Shown one piece after another: positions 63,087-64,000 of a stretch of DNA of 64,000 nucleotides. Source of the DNA: G965247475 sp965247475 (lineage in GTDB: Bacteria > Chloroflexota > UBA11872); the NCBI GenBank assembly GCA_965247475.1, contig OZ252016.1:930001-994000 (forward strand), in the 5' to 3' direction. The notes beneath the pieces are model-generated. The model did no database searches. It worked only from the letters and a program-made list of their open reading frames with translations, and was not told where the DNA came from. Position numbers and translations under genes: made by a program. Positions within the stretch are counted from its first letter, which is position 1. Each line of letters opens with the position of its first letter.

Positions 63087-63833
63087 ATGGCTGATCCAAG
63101 TCTAGAGCCGGGCGGCGAAGCACCGGCGGCGGTGGTCTTCGACCTCTTCAACACGCTCACGGCGCCAGTGGACGACTCGGAGTTCCGGTCGTCGCTCATG
63201 GAGATGGCTCTTGCCGTCGGCGCGGACTCCGACGCCTTCACGCAAGGCTGGTTTGATTTGTGGCGGGAGCGATTTTCGGGCGTCTTTCCGACGGTCGAAG
63301 CGTCCGTGCGGGGCGTGTGCGATGCCATCGGACTCCGTGTCTCCGAGACGGCCATCAGCGGGGCGGTCCGGCTTTGCAGCGAGTTCTCGCGGCGCACCCT
63401 GCGGCCGCGGCCGGAGGCACTCCCCACGCTGGCCCGGCTCCGGTCGCTCGGCCTCGGGACCGCGCTGATCAGCGACTGCTCGCCAGACGTGCCGGTCCTC
63501 TGGCCTACGACGCCTTTCGCGCAGGCGATTGACCATCCCCTCTTTTCCTGCGTGGAAGGGCTCACCAAGCCCGATCCTTCCATCTACTTGCGCGCCTGCC
63601 AGCGTCTCGGGGTGGACCCGGAGGACTGCGTGTACGTGGGCGACGGCGGCAACCACGAGCTCAGCGGCGCCAAGCGGGTCGGAATGCGGGCCATCCTCAT
63701 CAAGCTGCCCAAAGAGACCTCCGCTTGGCACAGGTCGGAATCAGACACGTGGCGGGGCGAAGCGATTCAGGCCCTCAGCGAGCTTCCGCCTCTTATCACC
63801 GGCGTCGGGGGACCGCCGCCGTCGATTGACTGA
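63087..63833 (+). CDS. HAD-superfamily hydrolase
   Basis: A 248-residue HAD hydrolase; ATG 63087 is chosen over GTG 63078 because of the -10 box just upstream. Motif I is VVFDLFNTLTAP (nucleophile Asp, second position Phe instead of Asp, as in haloacid dehalogenase-like relatives), motif II TALISDCSPD, motif III TKPDPSIYL (Lys) and motif IV YVGDGGNHELSGAKRVGM. The cap is helical (about 25-100). It would act on a small phosphorylated or halogenated molecule; the specific substrate is unknown. Convergent with the hydrolase at the window end. Confidence 0.86.
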   Translation: MADPSLEPGGEAPAAVVFDLFNTLTAPVDDSEFRSSLMEMALAVGADSDAFTQGWFDLWRERFSGVFPTVEASVRGVCDAIGLRVSETAISGAVRLCSEFSRRTLRPRPEALPTLARLRSLGLGTALISDCSPDVPVLWPTTPFAQAIDHPLFSCVEGLTKPDPSIYLRACQRLGVDPEDCVYVGDGGNHELSGAKRVGMRAILIKLPKETSAWHRSESDTWRGEAIQALSELPPLITGVGGPPPSID

Positions 63834-63870
63834 AAGCACCGGCCGCAAGCACGCCCTATTCGTTCCCCGC

Positions 63871-64000
63871 TCAGCTCCCGGCGCGGCGCACGTGAAGAAC
63901 CAGCCGGCTGGGATGTGCGGCGTCGTGGTACACGGCCTGATCGGCCACGACGAGCCGGCGCGAGTGCCCGAGCGGTTCGCCGGTGTTCGGGTTGGCGTCG
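63871..64000 (-). CDS. CocE/NonD family hydrolase, C-terminal end (partial)
   Basis: The last 42 codons of a minus-strand gene whose remainder is outside the window. They read DANPNTGEPLGHSRRLVVAD, then QAVYHDAAHPSRLVLHV and RRAGS. 'N.NTG......va.Q.vyHd..hPS.l.LpV' is the usual C-terminus of CocE/NonD (Xaa-Pro dipeptidyl-peptidase C-terminal sandwich) hydrolases, which carry an alpha/beta-hydrolase catalytic domain upstream. The catalytic residues cannot be checked. The stop codon TGA is at 63871-63873. Confidence 0.75.
   Translation of the reverse strand, partial: DANPNTGEPLGHSRRLVVADQAVYHDAAHPSRLVLHVRRAGS

Overview
The window is high-GC DNA densely packed with genes on both strands, interrupted by a few 300-530 bp gaps that hold gene relics. 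The content points to an uncultured Chloroflexota-like bacterium. The evidence is the zwf-opcA pair, orphan Tat-exported lipoprotein solute-binding proteins (one with a repeated Val/Glu/Arg stalk), a TolB-like propeller behind a Chloroflexota-style 'LGYPVS...FQKGILQW' domain, DUF5069, a DUF2344 radical-SAM partner, and several very large secreted repeat proteins. The lineage call is inference: there is no rRNA or marker gene in the window.

Left part (1-13.7 kb). A minus-strand operon holds a membrane-anchored protein, an ABC ATPase, an ABC-2 permease and an oxidoreductase fused to a NIL domain (cut by the window edge). It is followed by a metallophosphoesterase, a LarA-like protein, a TolB-like secreted propeller, a rhodanese, two tandem family-5 solute-binding proteins without permeases, a Nudix hydrolase and dCTP deaminase.

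Central metabolism (13.7-31.8 kb). Glycerol kinase, acetoacetyl-CoA synthetase, a sugar-nucleotide-type epimerase and a TIM-barrel isomerase lead into a pentose-phosphate operon (rpiB, tal, zwf, opcA). A spore-photolyase-like radical SAM gene, a fused AAA+/VWA chelatase, a 2-hydroxyacid dehydrogenase, lgt, an orphan family-1 solute-binding protein and trxB follow.

Accessory part (31.8-44.3 kb). Here are VOC proteins, a ThiO-like oxidase, a lipoprotein, a YceI protein, two SDRs (one frameshifted), an MFS exporter, an IS256-type transposase relic beside an AbrB/PIN toxin-antitoxin pair, an unknown protein and a GH10-like hydrolase.

Giant secreted repeat proteins (44.3-54.0 kb). One RCC1-like protein of about 50 Cys-paired 39-residue repeats is split by a one-base frameshift. 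It is coupled by an ATGA overlap to a TolB-propeller/LRR/cadherin-like/LRR protein. This eukaryote-like surface-protein locus is the most unusual part of the window.

Right part (54.0-64 kb). tRNA-Lys(CUU), a UroD-superfamily protein, an IS30-type relic, two membrane proteins, Nif3 with DUF5069, DUF2344, HNH, a TalC-like aldolase, a macro-domain protein, an APH-like kinase, a creatininase relic, a HAD hydrolase and the C-terminus of a CocE/NonD hydrolase. Three palindromic intergenic repeats of two kinds lie between genes.
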